64,000 bases of DNA from Streptomyces sp. AC550_RSS872 (GTDB lineage: Bacteria; Actinomycetota; Actinomycetes; Streptomycetales; Streptomycetaceae): positions 59,297 through 123,296 of the forward strand of contig NZ_JAGMUL010000060.1 in NCBI RefSeq assembly GCF_019049285.1, given 5' to 3'. The position numbers and the translations under genes were made by a program. The notes beneath the pieces were generated by a model. That model made no database searches, was not told the DNA's origin, and worked only from the letters and a program-made list of their open reading frames with translations. Below, piece by piece: positions 31,687 through 40,382 of this stretch (position 1 is its first letter; each line of letters begins with the position of its first letter).

Positions 31687-33026
31687 GGAAGGACCTCCGG
31701 GGCGGAAAGCGTTTCGTACGCGGTTGAGTCAGGGGGTGAATCGGGGGATCTACGGGGATTCGATGCGGCGGACTGCCCGGCCTCGTCATCGAGATCGGGG
31801 TGCTGCTGTGCGCGGTCGCGGGCCGCACCCGCCTCCGGCAACCGCAGGGTGAACGTGGAGCCCTGTCCCTCGGAACTCCACACCGTGACCTCCCCGCTGT
31901 GCGAGGCGGCCACGTGCTTGACGATCGCGAGACCGAGGCCGGTGCCACCGGTGGCACGGGAACGGGCCGGGTCGACGCGGTAGAAGCGCTCGAAGATGCG
32001 CTCCTTGTCCTTGTCCGAGATGCCGATGCCCTGGTCGGTCACGGCGATCTCGATGAGGTCTCCGCCCGGGGCGCTGACCCGGCGGGCGGCGATGCCGACG
32101 CGGGTGCGGGCGGGCGAGTAGTTGACGGCGTTCTCGACGAGGTTGCCGAGCGCGGCGGCGAGCTGGCCGCGGTTGCCCCAGATGCTGAGGTCGTCGCTGG
32201 TGTTCGCCGCCCGTCGCCCGCCACCACCCTGATCGGGCCCGTCGGGCACCCCTACGTTCGAGGTCATGGTGATCTGCTTCGTGCCCGCGGCGTGCCGGCA
32301 GCGGTCCATGGCCTCGGCGACGAGTTCGTCGACGCGGACCGGCTCGGCGTCCTCCAGCGGGTCGTCGTTCTGTACCCGGGAGAGGTCGATGAGCTCCTGC
32401 ACCAGGCTGGTGAGCCGGGTCGCCTCGATCTGCATCCGTCCGGCGAACCGCTCCACCGCCTCGGGGTCGTCGGAGGCGTCCATGACGGCCTCGGAGAGGA
32501 GGGAGAGCGCGCCGACCGGCGTCTTCAGCTCATGGCTCACGTTCGCGACGAAGTCACGCCGCACCGCCTCTATGCGCCGGGCCTCGGTGAGGTCCTCGAC
32601 GAGGAGGAGGACGAGGCGGGAGCCGAGGGGCGCGACGCGCGCGGACACGGCGAGGGCATCGCCGCGTCCGGTACCGCGCCGGGGCAGATCCAGCTCGACC
32701 TGCCTTATCTCGCCGTCCCGTCTCGTGTCCCGGGCCATCTGGAGCATGGGCTCCACGGAGAGCTTGCCGCCGCGCACCAGACCGAGGGCGTACGCCGCCG
32801 AGCTGGCCTTGACCACGGCGTCCCCCTCGTCGAGGACGACGGCGGAGGAGCGCAGCACCGACAGGACCGTGTCCACGCCGGGCGGCAGGACGGGGTCGGT
32901 GTGCAGGGAGGTTCGGGTGGGTCGCTTCAGGTCGCGTTCGCTCCAGCGGAACGCCAGCATGGCGATGACGCCGGTGAGCACCCCGGCTATCGCTGCCGCT
33001 GCGGCGACCGCCGCGTTCACGTCCAT
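31683..33026 (-). CDS. phoR: Phosphate sensor histidine kinase PhoR
   Basis: 447 residues. One N-terminal membrane segment (VAAAAAIAGVLTGVIAMLAF), a PAS-like region with AYALGLVRGGKL, the HisKA phospho-His box FVANVSHELKTPVGALSLLS, and the ATPase N-box NLVENAVNYS, D-Q-G-I-G-I and G-T-G-L-G-L-A-I. Streptomyces PhoR proteins have this short periplasmic-free N-terminus, so sensing is thought to involve PhoU or the Pst transporter rather than an outer domain. It is the first gene of the phoR-phoP unit and diverges from phoU. Confidence 0.96.
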   Translation of the reverse strand: MDVNAAVAAAAAIAGVLTGVIAMLAFRWSERDLKRPTRTSLHTDPVLPPGVDTVLSVLRSSAVVLDEGDAVVKASSAAYALGLVRGGKLSVEPMLQMARDTRRDGEIRQVELDLPRRGTGRGDALAVSARVAPLGSRLVLLLVEDLTEARRIEAVRRDFVANVSHELKTPVGALSLLSEAVMDASDDPEAVERFAGRMQIEATRLTSLVQELIDLSRVQNDDPLEDAEPVRVDELVAEAMDRCRHAAGTKQITMTSNVGVPDGPDQGGGGRRAANTSDDLSIWGNRGQLAAALGNLVENAVNYSPARTRVGIAARRVSAPGGDLIEIAVTDQGIGISDKDKERIFERFYRVDPARSRATGGTGLGLAIVKHVAASHSGEVTVWSSEGQGSTFTLRLPEAGAARDRAQQHPDLDDEAGQSAASNPRRSPDSPPDSTAYETLSAPEVLP

Positions 33027-33099
33027 GCACCCAGGTTAGGCATGGCGCAGGCAGTGGCCACAGCCGTCGGAGGGCGAGCTCGAACACTCGTCGCCCAGA

Positions 33100-33132
33100 G
33101 TTCACCTTGGAGCCAGTGGTGGTTCATTTGGG
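33100..33132. promoter_or_regulatory. PHO box (PhoP operator) between phoR and phoU
   Basis: Direct repeats GTTCACCTTGG (33100-33110) and GTTCATTTGGG (33122-33132) are exactly 22 bp apart, with a divergent 11-bp unit between, fitting the Streptomyces PhoP operator of 11-nt units (consensus near GTTCACC-based). It lies in the 301-bp region shared by the divergent phoRP and phoU promoters. This matches published autoregulation of phoRP and phoU as I recall it. Three short repeats of GACAGT-ACTGTC type follow at 33222-33290. Confidence 0.8.
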
Positions 33133-33327
33133 GTGGCGGAAACGGACGCGTAGAGCCCGAATAGTGGACGTGTGGGGTTCGCACAGGTGGTTTGGCGTGG
33201 GATCACACTGGCGGTTTCACGACAGTCCTACTGTCGTTTTCGCGACAGTCTTACTGTCGGAGGTCCGGACGGTAAGACTTTCCGGACAGTAGGACTTCCG
33301 GCTTGATGGCACTAGAGAGGGACCCTG

Positions 33328-34029
33328 ATGCGGGACGCGTACCACGAGGAACTGGACTCGATCGGCGACGGTCTGGTGGAGATGGCCCGGCTGGTCGGGT
33401 CGGCGATCGGGCGCGCCACGACGGCGATCCTCGACTCCGACCTGAAGCTGGCCGAAAGCGTGATCGAGGCCGACCAGAAGGTCGACGACCTCCAGCACGA
33501 CCTGGAGGCCCGGGCCATAGCCCTGCTGGCACGCCAGCAGCCGGTGGCGACGGACCTCCGTATCGTCGTCACGTCGCTGCGTATGTCGGCGGACCTGGAG
33601 CGCTCGGGCGACCTGGCCCAGCACGTGGCCAAGCTCACCCGGTTGCGCTACCCGGAGCGGGCGATCCCCCAGGACCTGCACGCCACCATCCTGGAGATGG
33701 GCCAGCTCGCGCAGCGTCTGATGGCGAAGGCCGCCGAGGTGATCGTCACCAAGGACGTCGACCTCGCGCTCCAGCTGGAGCAGGACGACGACGAGATGGA
33801 CCTCCTGCACCGCACCCTCTTCCAGCACCTGATGGACGAGCGCTGGAAGCACGGCATCGAGACGGCGGTCGACGTGACGCTGCTCGGCCGTTACTACGAG
33901 CGGTACGCCGACCACGCGGTGTCCGTGGCCAAGCGTGTGGTGTACCTGGTGACGGGTGAGCACGCGGATGAGCTTCAGACGGACATCCAGCCGGAGATCC
34001 AGCCGTCGGCGGGGGTGGAAGGGGCGTAA
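33328..34029 (+). CDS. phoU: Phosphate transport regulator PhoU
   Basis: 233 residues. Two three-helix PhoU repeats with the acidic metal-binding motifs: ELDSIGDGLVEMARLVGSAI, then LEARAIALLARQQPVATDLR, and in the second half DLLHRTLFQHLMDERW and LGRYYERYADHAVSVAKRV. It restrains PhoR signalling when phosphate is plentiful and is itself under PhoP control in Streptomyces. The C-terminal 18 residues are acidic and disordered. The metallothionein-like gene follows 125 bp later. Confidence 0.96.
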   Translation: MRDAYHEELDSIGDGLVEMARLVGSAIGRATTAILDSDLKLAESVIEADQKVDDLQHDLEARAIALLARQQPVATDLRIVVTSLRMSADLERSGDLAQHVAKLTRLRYPERAIPQDLHATILEMGQLAQRLMAKAAEVIVTKDVDLALQLEQDDDEMDLLHRTLFQHLMDERWKHGIETAVDVTLLGRYYERYADHAVSVAKRVVYLVTGEHADELQTDIQPEIQPSAGVEGA

Positions 34030-34153
34030 GCCGTAAGCCGTAAGCGGGGTTGCGGCTTGACTGTTCGGGGCGTGCGCAAGCCTCTGTGCGCCGTTGATGC
34101 GCCCAGGGGGGCGGGCATGGAATGGGCACAGGCTCCAGCCTCGAGGAGGATCC

Positions 34154-34336
34154 ATGGCCGAATCTCCCAGCAGCCGCAACACCCGCAGCACTCCCGGTAC
34201 GACACCCGACCCCACCCAGGAACGCCCGTCCGAGCAGCCCGCCGACATCAGGAGCCTCCCGCTCTTCGGCGCCTGCGGCTGCGGCTCGGGGTGCGGGTGC
34301 GGGTGCCAGTCGGGGAATCCTTGCCAGTGCGGGTGA
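34154..34336 (+). CDS. mtpA: Small cysteine-rich metallothionein-like protein
   Basis: 60 residues. A disordered Ser/Thr/Pro-rich first half is followed by GACGCGSGCGCGCQSGNPCQ, giving eight cysteines in 20 residues, the C-x-C and C-x-C-x-C spacing of metal-thiolate proteins. ATG 34154 has a perfect GAGGAGG ribosome-binding site four bases upstream. In S. coelicolor a phoU-linked metallothionein gene (mtpA) lies in the same place, as I remember it. Likely role: binding zinc, copper or other soft metals in the cytoplasm. Confidence 0.78.
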   Translation: MAESPSSRNTRSTPGTTPDPTQERPSEQPADIRSLPLFGACGCGSGCGCGCQSGNPCQCG

Positions 34337-34518
34337 GGACTCTCGTACGACGGTGAGAGCACGACGGTGAGAGCACGGCGGTGAGGGCTCCGGTGCGGTG
34401 GACGTGCCGGGGCCCTTTGCTGTGCCCGTTTCTCCGCGTGCTCGCAGTGCCGTACGGGCGCAGCATGGAAGGAGAGCGGGCGCGAGCGCACTCCTGGAAA
34501 GGGAAGGAGGTGCGAGGC

Positions 34519-34767
34519 ATGGCTCAGTTCATGGACGTGCACCGCAACATGAAGGGCATCACGGCCGACCAGCTCAGGGAGGCCCACAACGCGGACCTCG
34601 CCATAGAGAAGGACGAGCGCGTGCACTTCGAGCGGGCGTGGGCCGACCCCGAGTCCGGCCTCGTCTACTGCCTCTCCGAGGCACCCTCGGCCGAAGCGGT
34701 CCAGCGCATCCACGAGCGCGCCGGGCACAAGGCCGACGAGGTCCACCCGGTCCCGCTGTCGATCTGA
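34519..34767 (+). CDS. DUF4242 protein, SCO4226-type nickel-binding
   Basis: 82 residues. MAQFMDVHRNMKGITADQLR, then CLSEAPSAEAVQRIHERAG and HKADEVHPVPL match the small ferredoxin-like-fold DUF4242 group. The S. coelicolor homologue I recall (SCO4226) is a dimeric nickel-binding protein; the conserved His residues here (DVH, EAH, IHERAGH) fit a metal site. ATG follows GGAAGGAGGTG. Its position next to the metallothionein-like gene suggests a metal-handling pair near the phosphate regulon. Confidence 0.85.
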   Translation: MAQFMDVHRNMKGITADQLREAHNADLAIEKDERVHFERAWADPESGLVYCLSEAPSAEAVQRIHERAGHKADEVHPVPLSI

Positions 34768-34829
34768 GCGCGCGGGCGGAACGTTCAGGGCACGATAGGT
34801 AGAGCTCGATGCACAACAGCGAAGGAGAC

Positions 34830-34863
34830 GGCCCCCGGCCTGCGGACGACGCGGCCGGGGGCC
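34830..34863 (+). terminator. Terminator after the DUF4242 gene
   Basis: Perfect 11-bp arms GGCCCCCGGCC and GGCCGGGGGCC with a 12-nt loop. The rest of the 258-bp gap up to 35026 shows no reading frame I trust. Confidence 0.8.
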
Positions 34864-35025
34864 GACGCGTGGCGAAGGGGCGCAGGTCACCGGGCACCGC
34901 CTCGACGGGCGGTCCCCGGGAAACGGACTTACGGTCGAGCGGTGGACGCTGCACAGGTGAGGCGCCCTCACGCGCCGGCACCGGCCGTCGGCTTCCCTCA
35001 CGACACCAACTGGAGGCGACCCGCC

Positions 35026-35352
35026 ATGGCTACAGCTTCTGAAACCCCGGTACTGGACACCCTCGCCGCCATGACGACCGACTCGCTCGAACGGTGTGGC
35101 CTGGTCCCGGAGACCTTCATGCTCACCCGCATCGCGGCCCTCGCCGCTTCGGACGCCCCGCCGATCTCGTACGTCGCCCATATCGACCCTGCCATCCAGG
35201 CCGGGCTGACCGCCGAGCAGGTGCAGGATGTGCTGGTCGCCATCGCGCCTGTGGTGGGTACGGCGCGCGTCATGACGGCGGCGGGCAACATCGCCAAGGC
35301 GCTTGGCATCAGTATTGCGGTTGCGGAGGCGGAGGCCGAGGGGCGGGCGTAG
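35026..35352 (+). CDS. Carboxymuconolactone decarboxylase (AhpD-like) family protein
   Basis: 108 residues from ATG 35026. The all-helical CMD core is visible: FMLTRIAALAASDAPPISYV, then LTAEQVQDVLVAIAPVVGTA and MTAAGNIAKALG. The redox C-x-x-C of AhpD is absent (only one Cys, ERCGLVP), so it is not a thiol peroxidase partner; it belongs to the cysteine-poor CMD group with no established reaction. The upstream in-frame ATG at 34942 adds an unlikely His/Pro-rich stretch. Confidence 0.83.
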   Translation: MATASETPVLDTLAAMTTDSLERCGLVPETFMLTRIAALAASDAPPISYVAHIDPAIQAGLTAEQVQDVLVAIAPVVGTARVMTAAGNIAKALGISIAVAEAEAEGRA

Positions 35353-35606
35353 AGAGATGAACCGGTACGGCCGCGTGGACGAACCCTGAGACTTCAGCCG
35401 TAGCAGCCCGCGCGGACCTGCTGCCGTCCGGCACTGTTGATGTCACTCGTGGATGTCAGCCTGAGCTTCGCGCCCGCTTCACCGTTGCTATTGGCTCATC
35501 ACGCTTCGCACCCGTCCTGGGGCGGCCGTCCCAAGGCCCGCGTCACCCGGTAAGGTGGCGATCTTCGGCCGGCGGAAGCCGTACGGAGTCCTCGAAGGCC
35601 GGGCAC

Positions 35607-36377
35607 ATGATGCATCTCGCCGACCATCCGGCACGCCGCCGCCTCAGCGCCGCCCTGGGCAGTCTCGCCGTCACTTTCCGCGGCATGACCGCGCATCCGG
35701 ACGAGCACAACTGCGAATGCCACTGGGGCAGTGCGGAGGAGCTGTCCCTTCTGAAGACACCGGACGTGGAGCTGGAGCCGGATCTCCTGCGCCGGGCGTG
35801 GCAGGCCACCGACTGGACCGATCACGCGGCCGTACTGCGCCGCATCCTGCCGCAGTTCGGCCAGGCCCTGGTCGCCGGTCGCGCGGAACCCCTGTTCGGC
35901 CTGGAAGAGGCCGGGTCCTCCTTCGCCCGCGGCCGCTGGCAGCAGTGGCCCGACCACTGCGCCGGTTCGGTACGCGAGTTCCTGCATGCCTGGTGGGAGA
36001 ACAGCCTCACCGATCCGGATGCGGTCGTCCCGGCACATCAGGTCTTCGTGATGTGTGCCGAGGCATCCGGATCGGTCGGCCCCTGGCTTGCCGAATGGGA
36101 GAAGCAGACCGGGTATCTCAGTGACCGCCGTCTCGCTGAGGCGGCGGCGGAATGGGAGTACGAACTCCTGGGAGACAGCCTGCCGTGGAACGTCGGCTGG
36201 TACGAGCACGACGAGGAGGAGATGCGCGCCGAACTGGTCGCATGGCTCCTCGGCCACGCCGCGGTGCGGCTCCGCGAGTCGGGCGCACCGGCGGAGCTAC
36301 GGAACCGGATACGGCTGCTCGGACTCGCCGACGACGACCGCTGGACGGATCCACACTGGCCAGGCCACCGCTACTGA
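35607..36377 (+). CDS. Protein of unknown function, 256 aa
   Basis: No signal or membrane segment. It is rich in Trp (WQATDWTDH, RWQQWPDH, HAWWENS, WVGWYEH-like) and has HNCECHWGSAEE near residue 35, a possible metal site. A uniform high-G+C codon pattern supports a real gene. The ATG pair at 35607/35610 leaves the exact start open. The 254 bp before it hold nothing I can name. I do not recognise the family. It is the last intact gene before the tRNA-Gly-flanked island. Confidence 0.65.
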   Translation: MMHLADHPARRRLSAALGSLAVTFRGMTAHPDEHNCECHWGSAEELSLLKTPDVELEPDLLRRAWQATDWTDHAAVLRRILPQFGQALVAGRAEPLFGLEEAGSSFARGRWQQWPDHCAGSVREFLHAWWENSLTDPDAVVPAHQVFVMCAEASGSVGPWLAEWEKQTGYLSDRRLAEAAAEWEYELLGDSLPWNVGWYEHDEEEMRAELVAWLLGHAAVRLRESGAPAELRNRIRLLGLADDDRWTDPHWPGHRY

Positions 36378-36429
36378 CGACGAGCCGGCGCGGCGGCTCC
36401 CGTGGCTGCACGCCCGGTTCCGACGAGAC

Positions 36430-36800
36430 CTCGGCGCCGGGCCGCGCCATCGCTGAGTTGCAGAGGCCGGCTGGCCACGGCGAACGGGCCACACGAGATG
36501 CCGCCGCTGCTGGAGGAGGAGCTGATGCGACGGCTGTGCGAGGCCGCTGGCCTGGGGCTGGTCCGCCAGCGAGCAGCGTCATCGCGGCGACCGGCGGGGC
36601 GGTGGCGATCGGCGACCTGAGCGTGGCAGCCGGTGTCAGCAGCACTCTTCTGGCACAGCGGTTCAAGGAGCTCATCGGCGTCACGCCGAAGCGGCTGGCC
36701 CGCACCTACCGCTTCGCCGCCCCCGTGTTCGTGAGCAACCAGGCCTACTTCGGCCACGAGTTCCGGGCGTTCACCGGGCTCGCCCGACCCGGTACGTCCA
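36430..36800 (+). pseudogene. Broken AraC-family regulator
   Basis: Two frames together give an AraC/DUF6597-like C-terminus: LLEEELMRRLCEAAGLG in one frame, then GGAVAIGDLSVAAGVSSTLL, AQRFKELIGVTPKRLARTYR in another, then RFAAPVFVSNQAYFGHEFRAFTGL. About 30 residues that should lie between RFAA and the AYFGHEF helix are missing. So there is one frameshift (near 36560) and an internal deletion. The 3' end runs into the tRNA-Gly half at 36842, so the gene was probably cut when DNA integrated there. Confidence 0.6.
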
Positions 36801-36806
36801 AACAGC

Positions 36807-37013
36807 AACCCCGGGCCTCTGGCCTGGGGGTTTCGCGTGGCGCGGGTGACGAGAATCGAACCCGCGCTCTCAGTTTGGGAAGCGACGGCGCTTGGGTCGC
36901 TATATCGCTTCTGACCTGCGAATATGCTGCTTCCGGTGCAGCTTCGAGGGCTGGTTTTGCCCGCTGTCTACCGTCGTTGTCCGGTCTTATGGGCACGCTT
37001 TGGGCACGAGCCG
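36807..37013 (-). other. Attachment-site remnant 1: terminator, 3' half of tRNA-Gly, integrase-side arm
   Basis: On the minus strand 36882-36842 reads as the 3' half of a glycine tRNA (CTTCCCAAACTGAGAGCGCG, then GGTTCGATTCTCGTCACCCG), with anticodon, T arm and 3' acceptor but no matching 5' half upstream. The tRNA-type terminator AACCCCGGGCC/GGCCTGGGGGTT follows at 36807-36832. On the other side lie CAGGTCAGAAGC and a GCCCAAAGCGTGCCCATAAG arm, shared with 44796-45000. This is the structure left by a tyrosine-recombinase element that targets a tRNA 3' end. Confidence 0.75.
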
Positions 37014-37151
37014 ACGCCTGGATGCCGTGTAGGGCTCGACTCGTCCGCTGCGGCGCTGCTTCACCGGGTGCGGGTATGTCGCCTACGCGCAGCCATACAG
37101 ATGCAGACTCGGAGCCTCCGTTCGGTCATCCGCCCACGCCGCTGGGTCGGC

Positions 37152-38060
37152 TCACCAGGTTTTCGCGGCGGCCAGCAGGTGCTCGCGGACGAGTGTCACG
37201 TGCGGGTTGGTGGAGCTGCCCGGGCGCTGGACGAGGTAGGAGGTGTTGATCGGCGGGTCCTCCGGCTGGTGCAGCAGACGGAGGACGCCGGAGGCGAGTT
37301 CGGTGCGGCACAGATAGCTGGGCAGGACGCTCCAGCCGGCGCCGACGGTGACGGCGGTGAGGACGCTGCGCAGGTCGGGGACGGTGATCGCGGCCTGGGC
37401 GTGCAGACGGCGGTCGAAGACGTGGCGCCAGTAGCGGCGGGCGATGGGCAGATCCTCGGCGTAGGCGATCAGCGGAAGGCTCTCCAGGGCGGTGGGCAGC
37501 TCCTGCCCCTTGAGCCGTTCTGCCCATACCGGTGCGGCGACAAGGACGAACTCCTCGTCGCCGAGGAGTTCGGCGTGCAGCGTCCGGCCACGGGGCCGCC
37601 GGGTGGCGACGACGAGGTCGTGGCGCCCGGCCCGCAGTTCTTCGAGAAGTGATTCGGTCATCCCGGTGGCCACCCGCAGCCGCACGCCCTGCGCGACCAG
37701 CCGGGCCAGCACCGTGAGGCCGAGAGTGCCCAGGAACTCCGCGGGTCCCGCCAAATGCACCGGCGCCACGGTGCTGCTCGGCTCCTCGCCGGTGAGGACG
37801 GCCAACTGGTCGAGGGGCGCCGACAGCCGGGCGGCGAGTTCGTCCGCAGGGGGCAGCGGAGTGACGCCATGCGCCCGGCGTTCGAACAGCTCGCGGCCCA
37901 GGCGCCTCTCCAGTGCCCGGATGTGCGTGGTGACGGTGGACTGGGACAGGCTCAGCTGACGCGCCGCGGCGGTGAAGGAGCCCAGGCGGTGCACCGCGAG
38001 GAAGGTGCGCAGCAGATTCAGGTCCAGCGGACCGGACCCATGAATGTCCTGATCGCTCAC
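37152..38060 (-). CDS. LysR family transcriptional regulator
   Basis: 302 residues from GTG 38060. The N-terminal HTH is LDLNLLRTFLAVHRLGSFTA, AARQLSLSQSTVTTHIRALE, RRLGRELFERR, followed by a periplasmic-binding-like effector domain (VRLRVATGMTESLLEELRAG, then HDLVVATRRPRG). It is divergent from the two DJ-1/PfpI genes with a 156-bp gap and so most likely regulates them, the usual LysR arrangement. The inducer is unknown. The frame is open to 38534, but the segment before VSDQD lacks HTH features. Confidence 0.9.
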   Translation of the reverse strand: MSDQDIHGSGPLDLNLLRTFLAVHRLGSFTAAARQLSLSQSTVTTHIRALERRLGRELFERRAHGVTPLPPADELAARLSAPLDQLAVLTGEEPSSTVAPVHLAGPAEFLGTLGLTVLARLVAQGVRLRVATGMTESLLEELRAGRHDLVVATRRPRGRTLHAELLGDEEFVLVAAPVWAERLKGQELPTALESLPLIAYAEDLPIARRYWRHVFDRRLHAQAAITVPDLRSVLTAVTVGAGWSVLPSYLCRTELASGVLRLLHQPEDPPINTSYLVQRPGSSTNPHVTLVREHLLAAAKTW

Positions 38061-38216
38061 GGCTTCGAGCCTACGAGGTAGGCATGCCGGCGAGGTGCCG
38101 TATGTCCCCGCACCAGGCATCGGTTCTTCGATACCCGCCATCGGTCTCTTCATTGGCGCCGGTACATCAACGGCTTTAGCTTCGAAGTCACGGGTCGCCC
38201 AGGAGACGAGGGAAAA

Positions 38217-38915
38217 GTGAGACAGAAAAAGATCCTTGCGGTCGTGACCAATCAGGCCACCTATGGGGCGAGCAAGCACCAGACCGGGCTGTGGCTGGGC
38301 GAGCTCGTCCATTTCTACGACAAGGCGGTCAAGGCCGGTCACACGGTGGACGTGGTGAGCCCGGCGGGCGGCGAGGTGCCGCTCGACCCCCGTAGCCTCG
38401 GTCGCTTGTTCGTTGACCGGACGGTTCGCGGGTATCTCGACGACCAAGCCTTCATGGACACCCTGAAAGCCACCCCTTCCGTTGCCGACACAGATCCGGA
38501 CGACTACTCCACGATCTTCTTCACGGGTGGTCACGGCACCATGTGGGACTTCCCCGACAGCGCCGACCTACAGCGCACCGCCCAGGCCATCTACGCCGAC
38601 GGCGGCATCGTCTCCTCGGTGTGCCACGGCGCCTGCGCCCTCATCAACCTCCGCGACACCGACGGGAACCCCCTGGTACGGAACCGCACCGTCACCGGCT
38701 TCGCGACGGTCGAGGAACGGCTGGCCGGCGTGAAGAGCAGGGTGCCGTTCCTCCTGGAGGACGAACTGCGCGCGAAGGGCGCCAAGTATGTGCGCTCCAC
38801 CGTCCCGATGACGCCGCACGCCGTGCGCGACGGCCGCCTGATCACGGGACAGAACCCGGTGTCCACCAAGGCCGTCAGCGACTTGATCCTCGCTGCCCTG
38901 GCCGGCACCGAATGA
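38217..38915 (+). CDS. DJ-1/PfpI family protein, first copy
   Basis: 232 residues from GTG. The nucleophile-elbow Cys is in GGIVSSVCHGACALINL (C-H-G), with FFTGGHGTMWDFP upstream: the type 1 glutamine amidotransferase/Hsp31-like core. GLWLGELVHFYDKA supplies the conserved Glu. Members act as glyoxalase-III-like (methylglyoxal-detoxifying) enzymes or stress chaperones. About 40% similar by eye to the next gene, 41 bp downstream, so the pair came from duplication and is co-transcribed. Confidence 0.88.
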   Translation: MRQKKILAVVTNQATYGASKHQTGLWLGELVHFYDKAVKAGHTVDVVSPAGGEVPLDPRSLGRLFVDRTVRGYLDDQAFMDTLKATPSVADTDPDDYSTIFFTGGHGTMWDFPDSADLQRTAQAIYADGGIVSSVCHGACALINLRDTDGNPLVRNRTVTGFATVEERLAGVKSRVPFLLEDELRAKGAKYVRSTVPMTPHAVRDGRLITGQNPVSTKAVSDLILAALAGTE

Positions 38916-38956
38916 CGACACGACCCAGCAAAACCCCGACTGTAGGAGACCTCACC

Positions 38957-39652
38957 ATGTCGAAGATCCTTTTCGTGATGACCGGCGCCGACCACTGGAC
39001 GCTCGCCGACGGCACCAAGCACCCGACCGGCTTCTGGGCCGAGGAGGCCGTGACCCCGTACCAGACGTTCACCGCCGCCGGCCACGAGATCGTCATCGCC
39101 ACGCCGGGCGGCGTCGTGCCGCCCCTGGACCAGGGCAGCCTGGCGCCGCAGTTCAACGGCGGCGAGGAGGGCGCGACGAAGATGGCGGACGCCCTCGCCT
39201 CGATCAGCGAGATCCAGCACCCCATCAAGCTGGAGGAAGTCGACCTCGACGACTACGCCGCCGTCTTCTACCCCGGTGGCCACGGCCCGATGGAGGACCT
39301 GGCCGTCAACGCCACCTCCGGCAAGCTCCTCGTCGACACCCTCACCTCGGGCAAGCCACTCGGCGTGGTCTGCCACGCCCCGGCCGCACTGCTGGCAGCC
39401 ACCGAGGCCGACGGCGGCAACGCCTTCGCCCGCTACCGGCTGACCGGCTTCAGCAACGCCGAGGAGACGCAGGGTGGTCTGGCGACCAAGGCCAAGTGGC
39501 TGCTCCAGGACCGCTTGGTCGAGATCGGCGCGGATTACCAGGAGGGCGAGCCGTGGGCCCCGAACGTGGTCGTCGACCGCAACCTGGTCACCGGTCAGAA
39601 CCCTGCCTCCGCCGGACCCGCCGCAGCCGAGATGCTCAAGAAGCTGGCGTGA
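38957..39652 (+). CDS. DJ-1/PfpI family protein, second copy
   Basis: 231 residues. GKPLGVVCHAPAALLAAT carries the nucleophile Cys (C-H-A), FYPGGHGPMEDLAVN the glycine-rich loop, and GFWAEEAVTPYQTF the conserved Glu. The closest described type is the HchA-like glyoxalase III/deglycase group. ATG 38957 follows TAGGAG. Controlled, by context, by the divergent LysR gene. Together the pair suggests a reactive-carbonyl or oxidative-stress cassette carried by the island. Confidence 0.88.
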   Translation: MSKILFVMTGADHWTLADGTKHPTGFWAEEAVTPYQTFTAAGHEIVIATPGGVVPPLDQGSLAPQFNGGEEGATKMADALASISEIQHPIKLEEVDLDDYAAVFYPGGHGPMEDLAVNATSGKLLVDTLTSGKPLGVVCHAPAALLAATEADGGNAFARYRLTGFSNAEETQGGLATKAKWLLQDRLVEIGADYQEGEPWAPNVVVDRNLVTGQNPASAGPAAAEMLKKLA

Positions 39653-40003
39653 CCCACGGCTTCGGGATGACCATCCCCGGCACGTCCTGACTGGGCGGCG
39701 CGCCGAAGAGGCGGGGGGTCTTGACGGGTTTTCCTCGGCTTAAGGCACGCAGGGGGCGCGGCGCCTCAAATTGGCCTGGACAACAAGCAAACCCCAGGCC
39801 CTTTTGGCACCGCTGTTGACCGTGGTCGTCCGCTCTGAAGGGCACGTCATGGGCACGACGGTCGAGAGACGGACGACCGTCGAGGCGCCGCCGTCACCCG
39901 CCGCAGGACGCCGACATACGGCGCGCGACCTGCTTCCCAGGCGGGCGCTCATGGTCGATCGGACGTCGTGCGTGTTCGAGCAGGCCGCCACGCTTTCACG
40001 GGA
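39653..40003. repeat. Gene-free stretch with a third, partial integrase-side arm
   Basis: 351 bp without a trusted gene. The part 39798-39862 (AACCCCAGGCCCTTTTGGCA, then CCGCTGTTGACCGTGG, CGTCCGCTCTGAAGGGCACG, TCATGGGCACGA) repeats the arm found beside the tRNA-Gly halves near 36960-37010 and 44945-45000, but here no tRNA sequence remains. It looks like an older, eroded junction inside the island. Confidence 0.55.
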
Positions 40004-40357
40004 TCAGTGGGTATCGGGAACGGTGCTGTCGGGCGCTTCGTGCCCGGCCCGGCGGCGGTACTCGGCGTTGATGCGCTGAGCTTCCTCGAGCTGGTCCTCG
40101 AGGATGACGATGCGGCAAGCGGCCTCGATCGGGGTGCCCCGGTCGACGAGCTCGCGGGCGCGCGCCGCGATCCGCAGTTGATACCGCGAGTACCGGCGGT
40201 GTCCGCCCTCCGAGCGCAGCGGAGTGATCAGACGAGCCTCACCGAGGGCTCGGAGGAAGGCCGGGGTGGTACCGAGCATCTCGGCGGCCCGTCCCATCGT
40301 GTATGCGGGGTAGTCATCGTCGTCCAGACGATCACTGAGGGGGATATCTGCTGTCAT
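40004..40357 (-). CDS. MerR-type helix-turn-helix regulator
   Basis: 117 residues from ATG 40357. YPAYTMGRAAEMLGTTPAFL, RALGEARLITPLRSEGGHRR and YSRYQLRIAARARELVDRG form the MerR winged HTH, followed by a coiled-coil helix (RIVILEDQLEEAQRINAEYR) that would dimerise. No cysteine ligands or drug-binding domain are present, as in HspR-like and other short members. GAGGTG precedes the ATG, and a perfect CGTTGCGCAACG palindrome (40365-40376) lies right before it, a possible autoregulatory site. Confidence 0.85.
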   Translation of the reverse strand: MTADIPLSDRLDDDDYPAYTMGRAAEMLGTTPAFLRALGEARLITPLRSEGGHRRYSRYQLRIAARARELVDRGTPIEAACRIVILEDQLEEAQRINAEYRRRAGHEAPDSTVPDTH

Positions 40358-40382
40358 GTCACCTCGTTGCGCAACGCGTCGA

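Noticed and set aside
33217..35181. 654-codon minus-strand open frame across phoU and the metal-protein genes
   Set aside because: Opposite to phoU, which is conserved and well formed; long antisense frames are common at this G+C.
36842..36882. Functional tRNA-Gly
   Set aside because: Only the 3' half is present; no GCGGGTG 5' acceptor or D arm is found within 100 bp. The same holds for 44830-44870.
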